Part shown: positions 25,284 to 33,203 of the stretch, in pieces
How positions within the stretch are numbered: the stretch's first letter is position 1
How the letters are laid out: every line of letters starts with the position of its first letter
DNA from: Ruthenibacterium sp.
GTDB taxonomy: Bacteria; Bacillota; Clostridia; Oscillospirales; Ruminococcaceae
Length of the DNA: 35,710 nucleotides
NCBI GenBank assembly: GCA_020025255.1
Contig: JAHHSK010000013.1
Location: 1 to 35,710, forward strand
Reading direction: 5' to 3'
Made by a program: the position numbers and the translations under genes
The notes under the pieces: generated by a model
Databases searched by the model: none
The model's input: only the letters and a program-made list of their open reading frames with translations
What the model was told of the DNA's origin: nothing

Positions 25284-25332
25284 AAAAAAGGCCCTGTTTT
25301 GCGCACTGCGCACACAAAACAGGGTCTTTTTT
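25284..25332 (+). terminator. Terminator after the T7SS operon
   Basis: CCCTGTTTT (25292-25300) pairs with AAAACAGGG (25316-25324). The stem is flanked by six A upstream and a TCTTTTTT tract downstream, so it could work in both directions. The loop contains a small GCGC/GCGC hairpin. Confidence 0.82.
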
Positions 25333-25342
25333 CTGTCAGGGT

Positions 25343-25390
25343 GTTCTCATTCCCGGTACATGCCCGGGAATGAGAACGTATTTTATTTTC
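25343..25390 (+). terminator. Second strong hairpin before the regulator gene
   Basis: GTTCTCATTCCCGG (25343-25356) and CCGGGAATGAGAAC (25364-25377) form a perfect 14-bp stem with a 7-base loop, followed by GTATTTTATTTT. It may be a back-up terminator. It lies about 100 bases upstream of the regulator promoter, so a protein-binding palindrome is the alternative. Confidence 0.65.
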
Positions 25391-25477
25391 TCCTTTTTCC
25401 GTATTGGGGGGTATCTGCAAGCTGAGCGGCACGGCGGGCACAGGCTTACAGCAAGCGTTTGCAGCGCGAAAGCCGAA

Positions 25478-25506
25478 TTGACTTTACCAATCGGGAAACT
25501 TATAAT
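25478..25506 (+). promoter_or_regulatory. Promoter of the AraC-type regulator gene
   Basis: TTGACT (25478-25483), an optimal 17-base spacer and TATAAT (25501-25506) form a near-consensus sigma-A promoter. The start point would be near 25513, giving a leader of about 30 bases before ATG 25544. Confidence 0.85.
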
Positions 25507-25543
25507 AAAAACAAAAACAACGCGTAAAAGCCGGGAGAAAAAC

Positions 25544-27109
25544 ATGGTCACACTGATCCTTGAAAAGGAAAAAGACAATAGCCGAACCCTGCGCCGGATG
25601 CTTTTTGCAGCACATCAGGAGGAATCACAGGTGCTGACTGCGTATTCGGAAAGCAAGGTGACTTCGATCGAAGAAAAAATCGATCTGGTCATTTGCGATA
25701 TTGCGTTTCTGCGCGAACCGGATGCGCCGTGGAAGGAGATCCTGCGCAAAAAAAATCCGCTGATGCAGCTGGTGGTATCCGGCCCGGCACTATCCGGGCA
25801 GGATATCAGAAGGGCGATGCAGTGCGGTGCAACCGATTATCTGCCAAGGCCGTATCAGCAGGATGTGCTGCGCTCGGTGCTGGATCGCTGCGGACAGGAA
25901 CAGGTGGTGCGCAGGAATGTGCAGCAATTCATCCAAAGCGGAAAGTACTGGCGGCAGAACCAGATCTATGTGCATGAATTGTTCTGGAAGAAGCTGTGCC
26001 TGAACCGATTCCCCGCAAATCCCGATGAAATCGAAGAAGCGGCATTTCGCGTGGACATTGCGCTGGATAAGGATGCCTATTTCAAAATCATGGTGCTTAC
26101 CATGAAAAACCAAAGCGAAATGTGGAATTCCATGGGCGAGGGAGCCTGTCAGGCAGCGCTGCAGAAGCTGACGCGCATGACGCTGTTTGAAGACCCGGAT
26201 TTTGCCCGCGTGATCGTGATTTACAGCCGGATCGTGGTCGTTTTGGAACAGCAGGAATTTGAAAGTGCAGAGAGCCGATGCAGACGGCTGGTGCAGCGCT
26301 GCGGGCAGGAGCTGGGGGCGGAGCTGATCTGCTATATCGGCACGCCGGTTTTCTGCGAAGGCATTGCGGAAGCATACAGCCAGCTGCTTGCGTACAGCAA
26401 GGACGACGTGCTCAAGCAAAACGGAGTGGTGTATGTCGATAAGCGCAAGCGGGGAGAAAATAAGATCGTGCTTCCGGCGGCATGGGGCGATCTGCTGTAT
26501 TCCAATCAGCCGCTGGCGCTTGTGACCAGTGTGCGAAGCTTCCTGACACCGCTGGCGCAAAGCGGCCAGCTGACCGAACAGAATTTCCGTATTTTTCAGC
26601 AGGATCTGCTGCAGCTGTTTTTTTCCTATATGGAACGCAAGGCGCTGCGTGCGCATGAGCTGTATGATAACGATGAAATATACAAGCTTTACAAGGTTGC
26701 CATTTTATCCATTGACGGCATGTGCCTTTGGGTGCGAAAGTGCGTGGAATACATCACAAAAGGGATGTGCGATGAGAACGCATCGGAAAACAAAAAGGTG
26801 ATTTCCGGCATCAAAAAGTTTATCCACCTCAATTTGAGCGAGGCGATCTCTCTGCCGGAAATCGCAGAGGCCGTGCATCTAAGCCCGGATTACGCGACAA
26901 AGATATTCAAAAAAGAAACAGGGATCACGATTAAAGAGTATCTGATTCAGGAACGCATGGAGCAGGCAAAGAAGATGCTGCTGGCGCAGAATGCCACAGT
27001 CAGCGAAATTGCACTGGAGGTTGGATACAGCAATCTTTCTTATTTTATCCGGGCGTTCCGCAGCTATTTCCATATCACGCCCAAGCAGTTCCAAAAGCAA
27101 AAAGACTGA
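25544..27109 (+). CDS. AraC-family response-regulator-like transcription factor
   Basis: A 521-aa cytoplasmic regulator of the YesN type: receiver-like domain (about 1-120), a middle domain of about 290 residues, and a C-terminal AraC DNA-binding domain with two helix-turn-helix units (about 420-521; SLPEIAEAVHLSPDYATKIF, then VSEIALEVGYSNLSYFIRAF). Receiver D52 (DLVICDIAF) is present, but the usual acidic pair near the N-terminus reads EKEKD and the conserved Lys of the KP motif is Arg (LPRPY), so phosphorylation control may be altered. No histidine kinase lies in the window. Regulators of this type often control neighbouring sugar-type ABC operons, so the operon at 27465 is the likely target. 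ATG 25544 is preceded by GGGAGAAA and its own promoter; a terminator follows. Confidence 0.9.
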   Translation: MVTLILEKEKDNSRTLRRMLFAAHQEESQVLTAYSESKVTSIEEKIDLVICDIAFLREPDAPWKEILRKKNPLMQLVVSGPALSGQDIRRAMQCGATDYLPRPYQQDVLRSVLDRCGQEQVVRRNVQQFIQSGKYWRQNQIYVHELFWKKLCLNRFPANPDEIEEAAFRVDIALDKDAYFKIMVLTMKNQSEMWNSMGEGACQAALQKLTRMTLFEDPDFARVIVIYSRIVVVLEQQEFESAESRCRRLVQRCGQELGAELICYIGTPVFCEGIAEAYSQLLAYSKDDVLKQNGVVYVDKRKRGENKIVLPAAWGDLLYSNQPLALVTSVRSFLTPLAQSGQLTEQNFRIFQQDLLQLFFSYMERKALRAHELYDNDEIYKLYKVAILSIDGMCLWVRKCVEYITKGMCDENASENKKVISGIKKFIHLNLSEAISLPEIAEAVHLSPDYATKIFKKETGITIKEYLIQERMEQAKKMLLAQNATVSEIALEVGYSNLSYFIRAFRSYFHITPKQFQKQKD

Positions 27110-27133
27110 AAATTGATACTCCTAAACCGGAAA

Positions 27134-27179
27134 AGTGCCATTTTTCGATGCAGATTGTCGAAAGTGGCACTCTTTTTTT
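27134..27179 (+). terminator. Terminator of the regulator gene
   Basis: AGTGCCA (27134-27140) pairs with TGGCACT (27165-27171), with an inner TTTCGA/TCGAAA stem, followed by C and seven T. It starts 25 bases after the regulator stop codon. Confidence 0.9.
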
Positions 27180-27254
27180 GTTTAGTCTGGATAAAAGGTC
27201 GGATTCTGAACACTTTTTGCCCCGAAAAGAGGAGATGCAGCAAGCGCAGTTTGT

Positions 27255-27464
27255 TATACTTTTAAGGGGAACAACTCATTGCCGTTCGGACCCGCTGCCA
27301 TGGGGTCGGAATGTGCGGTTCATGCTGCGGGATCCCGGCAGGATGAACCCGGGCAGTGAAAAAGCAATGTCATCGCCCGAACAAAGAAAATGCGGGACTG
27401 TGATGAAAAAGGGAAAGTTTTCGGATGAGCGGTATGCTCAGAAAGCAAGGGAGATGTGAAGCAA
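27255..27464 (+). promoter_or_regulatory. Weak promoter and structured leader of the catabolic operon
   Basis: TATACT (27255-27260) could be a -10 box but has no good -35 box at the right distance, as in activator-dependent promoters. About 200 bases follow before the first gene, with hairpins in series: GGACCC-type pairing across 27294-27309, a long near-palindrome (27317-27349; GGTTCAT with ATGAACC, CTGC with GCAG, enclosing CGGGATCCCG) and CGGGC/GCCCG (27350-27379). I do not recognise a known riboswitch. Confidence 0.45.
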
Positions 27465-28277
27465 GTGAAACGGATTCCAAAATTGATTCTCTGCGATGTA
27501 GACGGAACGCTGATCGACGCAAGTGAACAAATCACCCCGGCCTTTGATGTCCTCAAGGAGCTGATCGAGACAAATCATCTGCATTTTTCGCTTGCCTCCG
27601 GACGTTGTCTGGAGCTTGTGCAGAAATACATCCAAAAGCTGGATATTCAAGATCCGGTTTTGATCAATAACGGCGCAGGTGCCCGCTGGAATGGGAATGT
27701 GCTGTGGGACGATTGGTTCGATGCCAAATATGCGAAGGAGGCCGTACAGGCTGCTGATGCACTGGATATGGCGGTTTTTATGTGCTACGGCGATTATGAG
27801 CTGGCTTATAAATACAACGGATACATCCAGCGTGAAATCGAAGTGTTTGGCCGATACAATCGGTTTTATATTCCACTGGAATCGGAGTGGGAGACGCTGC
27901 AGCTGGAACGGATCATGCTTACCGATCCGCAAAAACCCGGTCGGATCGACCGGCTGCTGCCGTATCTGACACAGTATGAAGATCATTTCAAGGTGATTCG
28001 CTATGATGATCGTCATATTGATGTGATGAAAAAAGGTGTTTCGAAGGGCAGCGGTCTGCACCGGCTGGTACAGACACTGGGCATCCGCATGGAGGATGTC
28101 ATGTTCATTGGCGATGGCTTGAATGATATGGAAATCATCCGGCAGGCGGGCATCGGGGTGGCGGTTGGAAACGCACATCCAAAGCTCAAGGATGCAGCAG
28201 ACTATGTCTGCGCTTCAAGTCATACCGAAGGGGTCGTGGAAGCGATTCGTCGTTTCTGTATGGAAAGGGCTGTGTAA
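27465..28277 (+). CDS. Cof-type HAD-superfamily phosphatase
   Basis: A 270-aa HAD phosphatase of the IIB (Cof) class, which removes phosphate from sugar phosphates, nucleotides or cofactors such as pyridoxal phosphate. Motif I is CDVDGTLID (D11 nucleophile, D13), motif II is a Ser in SLASGR, a Lys lies before the last part, and motif IV is GDGLNDME (D217, D221). Length is normal for the class. Two GTG starts are possible: 27456 is only 2 bases from the AAGGGAG site, so I prefer 27465, 11 bases away. It is the first gene of the transporter operon, ending 14 bases before the permease. The substrate may be a phosphorylated product of the imported compound. Confidence 0.88.
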   Translation: MKRIPKLILCDVDGTLIDASEQITPAFDVLKELIETNHLHFSLASGRCLELVQKYIQKLDIQDPVLINNGAGARWNGNVLWDDWFDAKYAKEAVQAADALDMAVFMCYGDYELAYKYNGYIQREIEVFGRYNRFYIPLESEWETLQLERIMLTDPQKPGRIDRLLPYLTQYEDHFKVIRYDDRHIDVMKKGVSKGSGLHRLVQTLGIRMEDVMFIGDGLNDMEIIRQAGIGVAVGNAHPKLKDAADYVCASSHTEGVVEAIRRFCMERAV

Positions 28278-28291
28278 AGGAGTATCGCAAC

Positions 28292-29173
28292 ATGAAGCTC
28301 AATAAAAGACGCACGAAGCGTCGATTCCAGATTCAGCCGTATTTGTGGCTGCTGCCGGCTATGATCGTTTTTACCGTGTTTACTTTTATTCCGTTTGTAC
28401 AGACGATTTACCGCAGTTTGTTCATTGTCAATTCCATGGGGGAAATCAAGAAGTTTGTCGGGTTTGAAAACTATCTTTTCATCCTGCAGGATGAAAAGTT
28501 CCGCATCGCAGTCAAAAACACGCTGCTGTTTATGGTGCTGACCGTACCGACTTCGAAGATCCTGGGTTTTCTTTTGGCGATGCTTGCCAATAAAAAGCGC
28601 AGATTCTCGGCGTTTTATGAAACAAGCTTTGCCCTGCCTATGGCTATGGCAACTTCCGTCATTGCCATGATTTTTCAGCTGCTTTATGTTTCCCCTTTGG
28701 GGATGATCAACGGATTGACGGGGCTGAAAATCGGCTGGCTGACGGATTCCCGATATGCGCTGTTTGCCGTGGCGGTCGTACAGATCTGGCTGTCTACGGG
28801 ATATGCGTTTGTGTTTATGCTTTCGGCCGTCCGAGCGGTGCCCAAAGAAGTGCTGGAAAGTGCGGATATTGACGGCGCAGGGACGTGGAGAAAGATGATT
28901 TCGGTCTATCTGCCGCTTACGACCCCGACGCTGTTTTATTTGATCGTTACCGATCTTGCGTACAGCATGATGGTCATGGGCCTTGTCAACGTCCTGACAG
29001 CAGGCGGGCCGAATAATTCGACGCTGACGCTCATGCAGTATATCTATCAGCAGTTTGCCGGTGCAGGCAACTATACCAATGCCAACCCGGCAGCCGTGCT
29101 TACCTTCCTGATGACACTGGTCTGCACTCTTTTGGCGTTTGCCTGGGAAAAGAAGGGAGTGCATTATCAATGA
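28292..29173 (+). CDS. ABC transporter permease, CUT1 (MalF/UgpA-like)
   Basis: A 293-aa inner-membrane permease with about six membrane helices. The N-terminus reads PYLWLLPAMIVFTVFTFIPF, the classic start of MalF/UgpA-type permeases. The cytosolic EAA loop is seen as VPKEVLESADIDGAGTWRK with the following LPLTTPTLF, the contact site for the ATPase. An AAAGGAG site precedes ATG 28292. It overlaps the next permease by 4 bases (ATGA), which implies translational coupling. No ATPase gene is in the window, so a shared MsmX-type ATPase is probably encoded elsewhere. The family normally moves oligosaccharides or glycerol phosphate. Confidence 0.94.
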   Translation: MKLNKRRTKRRFQIQPYLWLLPAMIVFTVFTFIPFVQTIYRSLFIVNSMGEIKKFVGFENYLFILQDEKFRIAVKNTLLFMVLTVPTSKILGFLLAMLANKKRRFSAFYETSFALPMAMATSVIAMIFQLLYVSPLGMINGLTGLKIGWLTDSRYALFAVAVVQIWLSTGYAFVFMLSAVRAVPKEVLESADIDGAGTWRKMISVYLPLTTPTLFYLIVTDLAYSMMVMGLVNVLTAGGPNNSTLTLMQYIYQQFAGAGNYTNANPAAVLTFLMTLVCTLLAFAWEKKGVHYQ

Positions 29174-29997
29174 GAAAAAAAGATACACTTACGGATCTGT
29201 GCATGCAGGCCTTCTGCATCCTGTGCGCGCTGATGATCCTGGCGCCGATCCTTTATGCGGTCAGCGTTTCCTTTATGCGGCCGGGGGATATCCTTACGAC
29301 GTCGCATCATATCCTGCCGCCGGAGCCGACGCTGGAAAACTACATCCGCGCACTTACGGCAACGCCCATTATGCGCTACATGTTCAATTCCTTTCTGATT
29401 GCGCTGGTGTGCAGCCTTTCGCGCGTATTGGTGGGAGCCTGTGCCGCATTTGCGTTTTCCTTTTATGATTTCAAGGGAAAGAAACTGCTGTTTTTGATGA
29501 CGCTTACCACGATCATGATTCCGCCCGATGTTTTGGTGGTGCAGAATTATGTGACAGTTTCCAAGATGCATCTGCTGAACACCTATATGGGCATCTGCTC
29601 GATTTTTTTGGTATCGGCAAACAATATCTTTATGCTGCGGCAGAATTTTCTGTCCTTTTCCCGTTCGCTGTATGAAGCGGCAAAACTGGATGGAACCTCG
29701 GACCTGACGTTTTTCCGGCGCATCCTGCTGCCGACCAGCAAGCCGGTGCTGTTTACGATTTTCATATCTTCCTTTGTGAATGTGTGGAATCAGTATGTAT
29801 GGCCGATGCTGGTGGTGAACAAGACCGAAATGCGCACGATCCAGGTAGGCATCACCATGCTCAAGGATCGGGAATCTTCCGCCTTCGGCCCGGTTATGGC
29901 GGGCACAGTGCTGGCGCTGATCCCAACCGTGGTTGTGTTTGTGGTGTTTTTGAAAAAGATTGTTTCGGGCATGATGTCCGGTGCAATAAAAGAATGA
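29170..29997 (+). CDS. ABC transporter permease, CUT1 (MalG/UgpE-like)
   Basis: A 275-aa permease, partner of the preceding gene and translationally coupled to it. It has six membrane helices and an EAA loop SLYEAAKLDGTSDLTFFRRI followed by LPTSKPVLF. The N-terminal helix and the periplasmic-side motif with PxPTLENY (PEPTLENY) are typical of the MalG/UgpE side of CUT1 systems. An AAGGGAG site lies upstream within the previous gene. It ends 19 bases before the binding-protein gene. Confidence 0.94.
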   Translation: MRKKDTLTDLCMQAFCILCALMILAPILYAVSVSFMRPGDILTTSHHILPPEPTLENYIRALTATPIMRYMFNSFLIALVCSLSRVLVGACAAFAFSFYDFKGKKLLFLMTLTTIMIPPDVLVVQNYVTVSKMHLLNTYMGICSIFLVSANNIFMLRQNFLSFSRSLYEAAKLDGTSDLTFFRRILLPTSKPVLFTIFISSFVNVWNQYVWPMLVVNKTEMRTIQVGITMLKDRESSAFGPVMAGTVLALIPTVVVFVVFLKKIVSGMMSGAIKE

Positions 29998-30016
29998 TTA
30001 TTAGGAGGATCCCAAT

Positions 30017-31366
30017 ATGTTTCGCAAATTAGTGGCTTTGATTTTGACCCTGATTCTGGTGGTTTCGCTGGCTGCCTGCGCAGGCACCGGCAGCACCGAT
30101 GCAGCCGGCACAGGCGATGGCGTTACCGAAATTACGTTCTGGCATTCCATGGACGGCATTCCCGGTTCGCTGGTTCAAAAACAGCTGGATGCTTTCAATG
30201 CAGGCATCGGCGCAGAAAAGAAGATCCATGTTACCGGTGTGTTTCAGGATTGGCCCGGCACCGATGCACTGACCGCGGCGATTTCCACCGATGATGCAGA
30301 AAACATGCCGGATGTGATCCAGCTGTACAGCGAAAATGTGGATCTGGTTGCGGATTGGAAACGCACCGAATGGGTGGAAGACTATATCGGCGGGCAGGGT
30401 TCCGCGATCACAAAGGAAGATCTGGTTCCCAATGCGGTATCGGCCTATACGCTCAACGGACGTCTGCTGGGCGCACCGTATGCCATTTCCACACTGGCAC
30501 TTTACTACAATAAAGATCTGCTGGCACAGGCCGGATACGATGCACCCCCGGCTACGATTGCAGAAATGGCAGAGATGATGACCGCGATCAAGGAAAAGAC
30601 ACAGGCGGCTTATGCACTCAATGCCCGTATTACACAGTTTGAATTTGAAAGCTTTATTGCAACCCAAGGCAAGAACGGAACGTATTTCGGCAACAATGAA
30701 AGCGGACGCAGCGGCAAGATGACCGAACTTGCCTGCGAAAACGAAATCGATGCATTCCTGACCCAGTGGGACAAGGTGGTGAAAACCGGCGCGCTCAAGC
30801 CCACAAAGGACAGCATGAACGAAGAGTTTGCACAGGGGCTCAATGCCATGGCACTGATGTCCACATCCCAGATCCCGACGGTTACCGAGCTTGTGGGCGA
30901 CAGCTTTGAATGGGGCGTTGCACCGATCCCGACTGTCAATGCCGATGACGTAGGCGGCGGCTTCCCTTCCGGCAGCGCATTGTTCATGATCGATCGCGAT
31001 GATGAGGCAAAGCGGTTGGCTGCATGGGAATTTGTACAGTACATGCTTTCCGCACAGGCACAGTCCATGTGGCTGGACGGCTACTGCTATGTTCCGGTCA
31101 ATGTGAACGCTGCCCAGACCGAGGAATACAAAACAGCGGTGCAGAACAATCCGCTTTTGGCCGTTCCGAGTGAGATCCTGCAAACCGTTCCGAATACGGT
31201 TGTGGCATCCTTCTGCCCCAACTCCAGCGAAGTGGGCGGTGTCATCAAGGATAAGATGATCGAGTTCGGAAACGGCAGCCTCACGAAGGAAGAGACGTTT
31301 GATGCCATTATGAATGGGATCGCTTCCGCATTCGAAAACTACTTCCGCGCGAATCCGATTGACTAA
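30017..31366 (+). CDS. Lipoprotein solute-binding protein of the ABC transporter
   Basis: A 449-aa extracellular binding lipoprotein of the CUT1 type. The signal peptide ends in the lipobox LAAC with lipid-bearing C21. The mature part starts with a Gly/Ser/Thr linker and then TEITFWHSMDGI, the usual first strand of these proteins, followed by typical features such as PYAISTLALYYNKDLL. The start has a perfect AGGAGG site, so strong expression is expected. Ligand specificity cannot be read from sequence; the downstream nucleoside hydrolase and adenosine deaminase suggest a nucleoside or ribosylated ligand, which would be unusual for this family. A stem-loop follows the stop. Confidence 0.93.
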   Translation: MFRKLVALILTLILVVSLAACAGTGSTDAAGTGDGVTEITFWHSMDGIPGSLVQKQLDAFNAGIGAEKKIHVTGVFQDWPGTDALTAAISTDDAENMPDVIQLYSENVDLVADWKRTEWVEDYIGGQGSAITKEDLVPNAVSAYTLNGRLLGAPYAISTLALYYNKDLLAQAGYDAPPATIAEMAEMMTAIKEKTQAAYALNARITQFEFESFIATQGKNGTYFGNNESGRSGKMTELACENEIDAFLTQWDKVVKTGALKPTKDSMNEEFAQGLNAMALMSTSQIPTVTELVGDSFEWGVAPIPTVNADDVGGGFPSGSALFMIDRDDEAKRLAAWEFVQYMLSAQAQSMWLDGYCYVPVNVNAAQTEEYKTAVQNNPLLAVPSEILQTVPNTVVASFCPNSSEVGGVIKDKMIEFGNGSLTKEETFDAIMNGIASAFENYFRANPID

Positions 31367-31384
31367 TTGACAAAATAAAGGGGA

Positions 31385-31415
31385 CGGGCCCTGATATTCA
31401 GGGCCCGAATTTTTA
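31385..31415 (+). terminator. Hairpin between binding protein and nucleoside hydrolase genes
   Basis: CGGGCCCTGA (31385-31394) and TCAGGGCCCG (31398-31407) form a perfect 10-bp stem with a 3-base loop, followed by AATTTTTATT. It ends 2-3 bases before the next start codon. Such hairpins after binding-protein genes commonly stop part of transcription and protect the upstream message. Confidence 0.78.
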
Positions 31416-31417
31416 TT

Positions 31418-32308
31418 ATGCAGGAAAACAAGATACCCGTTATAATCGACTGTGATCCCGGCGCGGATGATGCGCTGGCGATTTTGCTGGCACTTTCCAG
31501 TCCAAAGCTGGAAGTGAAAGCAATCACTACCCTGTGCGGCAATGGGCCTTGCGTGCAAATGGCAAAGAATGCCGGCAAGGTCTGTGCGCTGGCAGGCCGC
31601 TTCGATATCCCGGTTTATGCAGGCGCAAACCAGCCTATGGAGCAGGAATTGAAGTTTACCACACGCTACTGCGGCGAAGACGGCTTGTGCGAATCCGGCC
31701 TTGCCGAGCACAATCAGCTGATCCGTCCGGAAAGTGCATTGGAATTTCTGGCAAAGCAAACGCAGCCGGTTACGATTCTGGCAATGGCCGGCCTGACCAA
31801 TCTGGCACAGCTTATAACGCAGTATCCTCAGGCGGCAGAAAAAATCCGCGAAATTGTTTTTGCCGGGGGATATTTTGGGCTTAATCCAAAGCCGGATCGC
31901 GCCGAGTGGAATGTGCTTGTGGATCCGCAGGCAGCGCAGATCGTTTTTGAATCCGGTGTGCGCATGCGCTGTGTAGGGCTGGATGTGACAAATCGGCTGC
32001 AAGATGGCTTTGTAGAGCAGATCTTAGAAAATACCGCAGGAAAGATCCATGATTTTATGGATTCCTGCACGAAATATAATCGGAAAACGGGGCTTTCGGT
32101 GTACAGCATACTGGTGGATGGCATGGCAGCCGCCGCAGCGATCCGGCCGGATATCGCCTCGTTTGTGCCGGGCCGCGTACAGGTTTTTCCGCAATGCCGG
32201 GATGCCGGGCTGATGCGATTTGAAGCCTGTGAGCAGGGCTGGATCCTTGCGGCAGAAACCTTTGATTACGATGCCTATTTGACGATGATCCGGGAGATGA
32301 TGAAATGA
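31418..32308 (+). CDS. Nucleoside hydrolase (inosine-uridine preferring family)
   Basis: A 296-aa enzyme of the IU-NH family, which splits the N-glycosidic bond of nucleosides to base and ribose. The calcium-binding signature DCDPGADDA (D11, D13, D17, D18) lies directly after the start, and D234 in LVDGMAAAAA matches the C-terminal metal Asp. The residue before D234 is Val, where classic members carry the His that protonates the leaving base, so substrate range or mechanism may differ. Length is normal (about 310). No clear ribosome site precedes ATG 31418; the nearest AGGG is inside the terminator stem, so translation may be low or need re-initiation. It overlaps the next gene by 4 bases. 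Confidence 0.9.
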   Translation: MQENKIPVIIDCDPGADDALAILLALSSPKLEVKAITTLCGNGPCVQMAKNAGKVCALAGRFDIPVYAGANQPMEQELKFTTRYCGEDGLCESGLAEHNQLIRPESALEFLAKQTQPVTILAMAGLTNLAQLITQYPQAAEKIREIVFAGGYFGLNPKPDRAEWNVLVDPQAAQIVFESGVRMRCVGLDVTNRLQDGFVEQILENTAGKIHDFMDSCTKYNRKTGLSVYSILVDGMAAAAAIRPDIASFVPGRVQVFPQCRDAGLMRFEACEQGWILAAETFDYDAYLTMIREMMK

Positions 32309-33192
32309 TCTTATCCACTTCCACCAACCTTTATTGTGAACGGCCGGACGGGCGGGTGCTGCCGATCGAACAAACGCTGACCGCCGCTTCAAAAGCCGGG
32401 TTTCAAACCTTTGATATGAGCTTTTATGAGTACAGCTTTCCCGGCTCGCAGTTTCTGACAGAGGATTGGCAAGCGTGGGCGCAGACGATCTGCAATACGG
32501 CGCAAAAGCAAAATCTCAGGTTTCATCAGTGCCATGCGTACACCTATGATTTCCTGGATCCGACACTCACCGAGCAGCAGCGCCGTCGGCAGGAACAGCT
32601 GGTTTTTCGATCGATCGATTGCTGTGCTATGCTGGGGGCAAAAGTGCTGGTGACCCATGTCAGCACCGGCAGCCGGCTGAACTGCAGCAGGCTGCAGATG
32701 GAAGAATACAATCGGCGCTATCTGCGCAGCATCATGGACTATGCGGCAGAGCGCGGCATGAAGGTTGCAGCAGAAAATCAATATTCCGCGCAAGCGAAAC
32801 CGACTGAAATATTTTATGCATCGCCCGAACAGATCGTAGAATTCGTCAACAGCTTTGAAGACGATCGCTTGGGCGTGTGCTGGGATTTTGAGCACGGGGC
32901 GATTATGGAGCTGGATCAGGGCGCGGCGGTGCGTACCTTGGGAAAACATCTTCTGGCAACCCACGTTTCCGATACCGTCAGCAAGACGTTTGAACCGTAC
33001 ATGCATGTGATGCCCTTTACCGGCATGCTCGATTGGCGGCCGATCATGAAGGCACTCAAGGAAATCGGGTATGAAGGGGCGTTTTCCTTCGAGGCGCACA
33101 ATTTTCTGAAAAAGCTGCCGGATGAACTGACCCAGCCCGCTTTGGCTTTCAGCTATCAGATCGGAACCTATCTTATGAATCTGGCAGAATAA
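32305..33192 (+). CDS. Sugar-phosphate isomerase/epimerase-like TIM barrel (AP_endonuc_2)
   Basis: A 295-aa xylose-isomerase-like TIM barrel. Metal and substrate motifs appear in order: HQCHAYTYDF after the third strand, TKVLVTHVS-type strand with THVSTG, KVAAENQYS with the metal Glu, GVCWDFEHG with Asp and His, ATHVSDT, and FSFEAHNF near the end with another Glu. These fit the divalent-metal AP_endonuc_2 fold used by sugar epimerases and isomerases. It overlaps the nucleoside hydrolase stop (ATGA), so the two are coupled, suggesting it acts on the released sugar or a derivative. Exact substrate unknown. Confidence 0.87.
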   Translation: MILSTSTNLYCERPDGRVLPIEQTLTAASKAGFQTFDMSFYEYSFPGSQFLTEDWQAWAQTICNTAQKQNLRFHQCHAYTYDFLDPTLTEQQRRRQEQLVFRSIDCCAMLGAKVLVTHVSTGSRLNCSRLQMEEYNRRYLRSIMDYAAERGMKVAAENQYSAQAKPTEIFYASPEQIVEFVNSFEDDRLGVCWDFEHGAIMELDQGAAVRTLGKHLLATHVSDTVSKTFEPYMHVMPFTGMLDWRPIMKALKEIGYEGAFSFEAHNFLKKLPDELTQPALAFSYQIGTYLMNLAE

Positions 33193-33203
33193 AGGCAGGA
33201 AAC

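Noticed and set aside
17788..25317. Two very long open frames on the minus strand (1347 and 1161 codons), in the same frame and separated by one stop
   Set aside because: They lie exactly antisense to the giant surface-protein gene, and similar antisense frames shadow most genes here. Codon bias of the sense gene keeps that frame open; the translations look like nothing known (many His, Arg, Cys and Ile runs) and have no ribosome site.
27148..27459. 103-codon open frame between the regulator and the HAD gene
   Set aside because: It starts inside the regulator's terminator, has no ribosome site at its first start, low-quality composition, and overlaps the structured leader.
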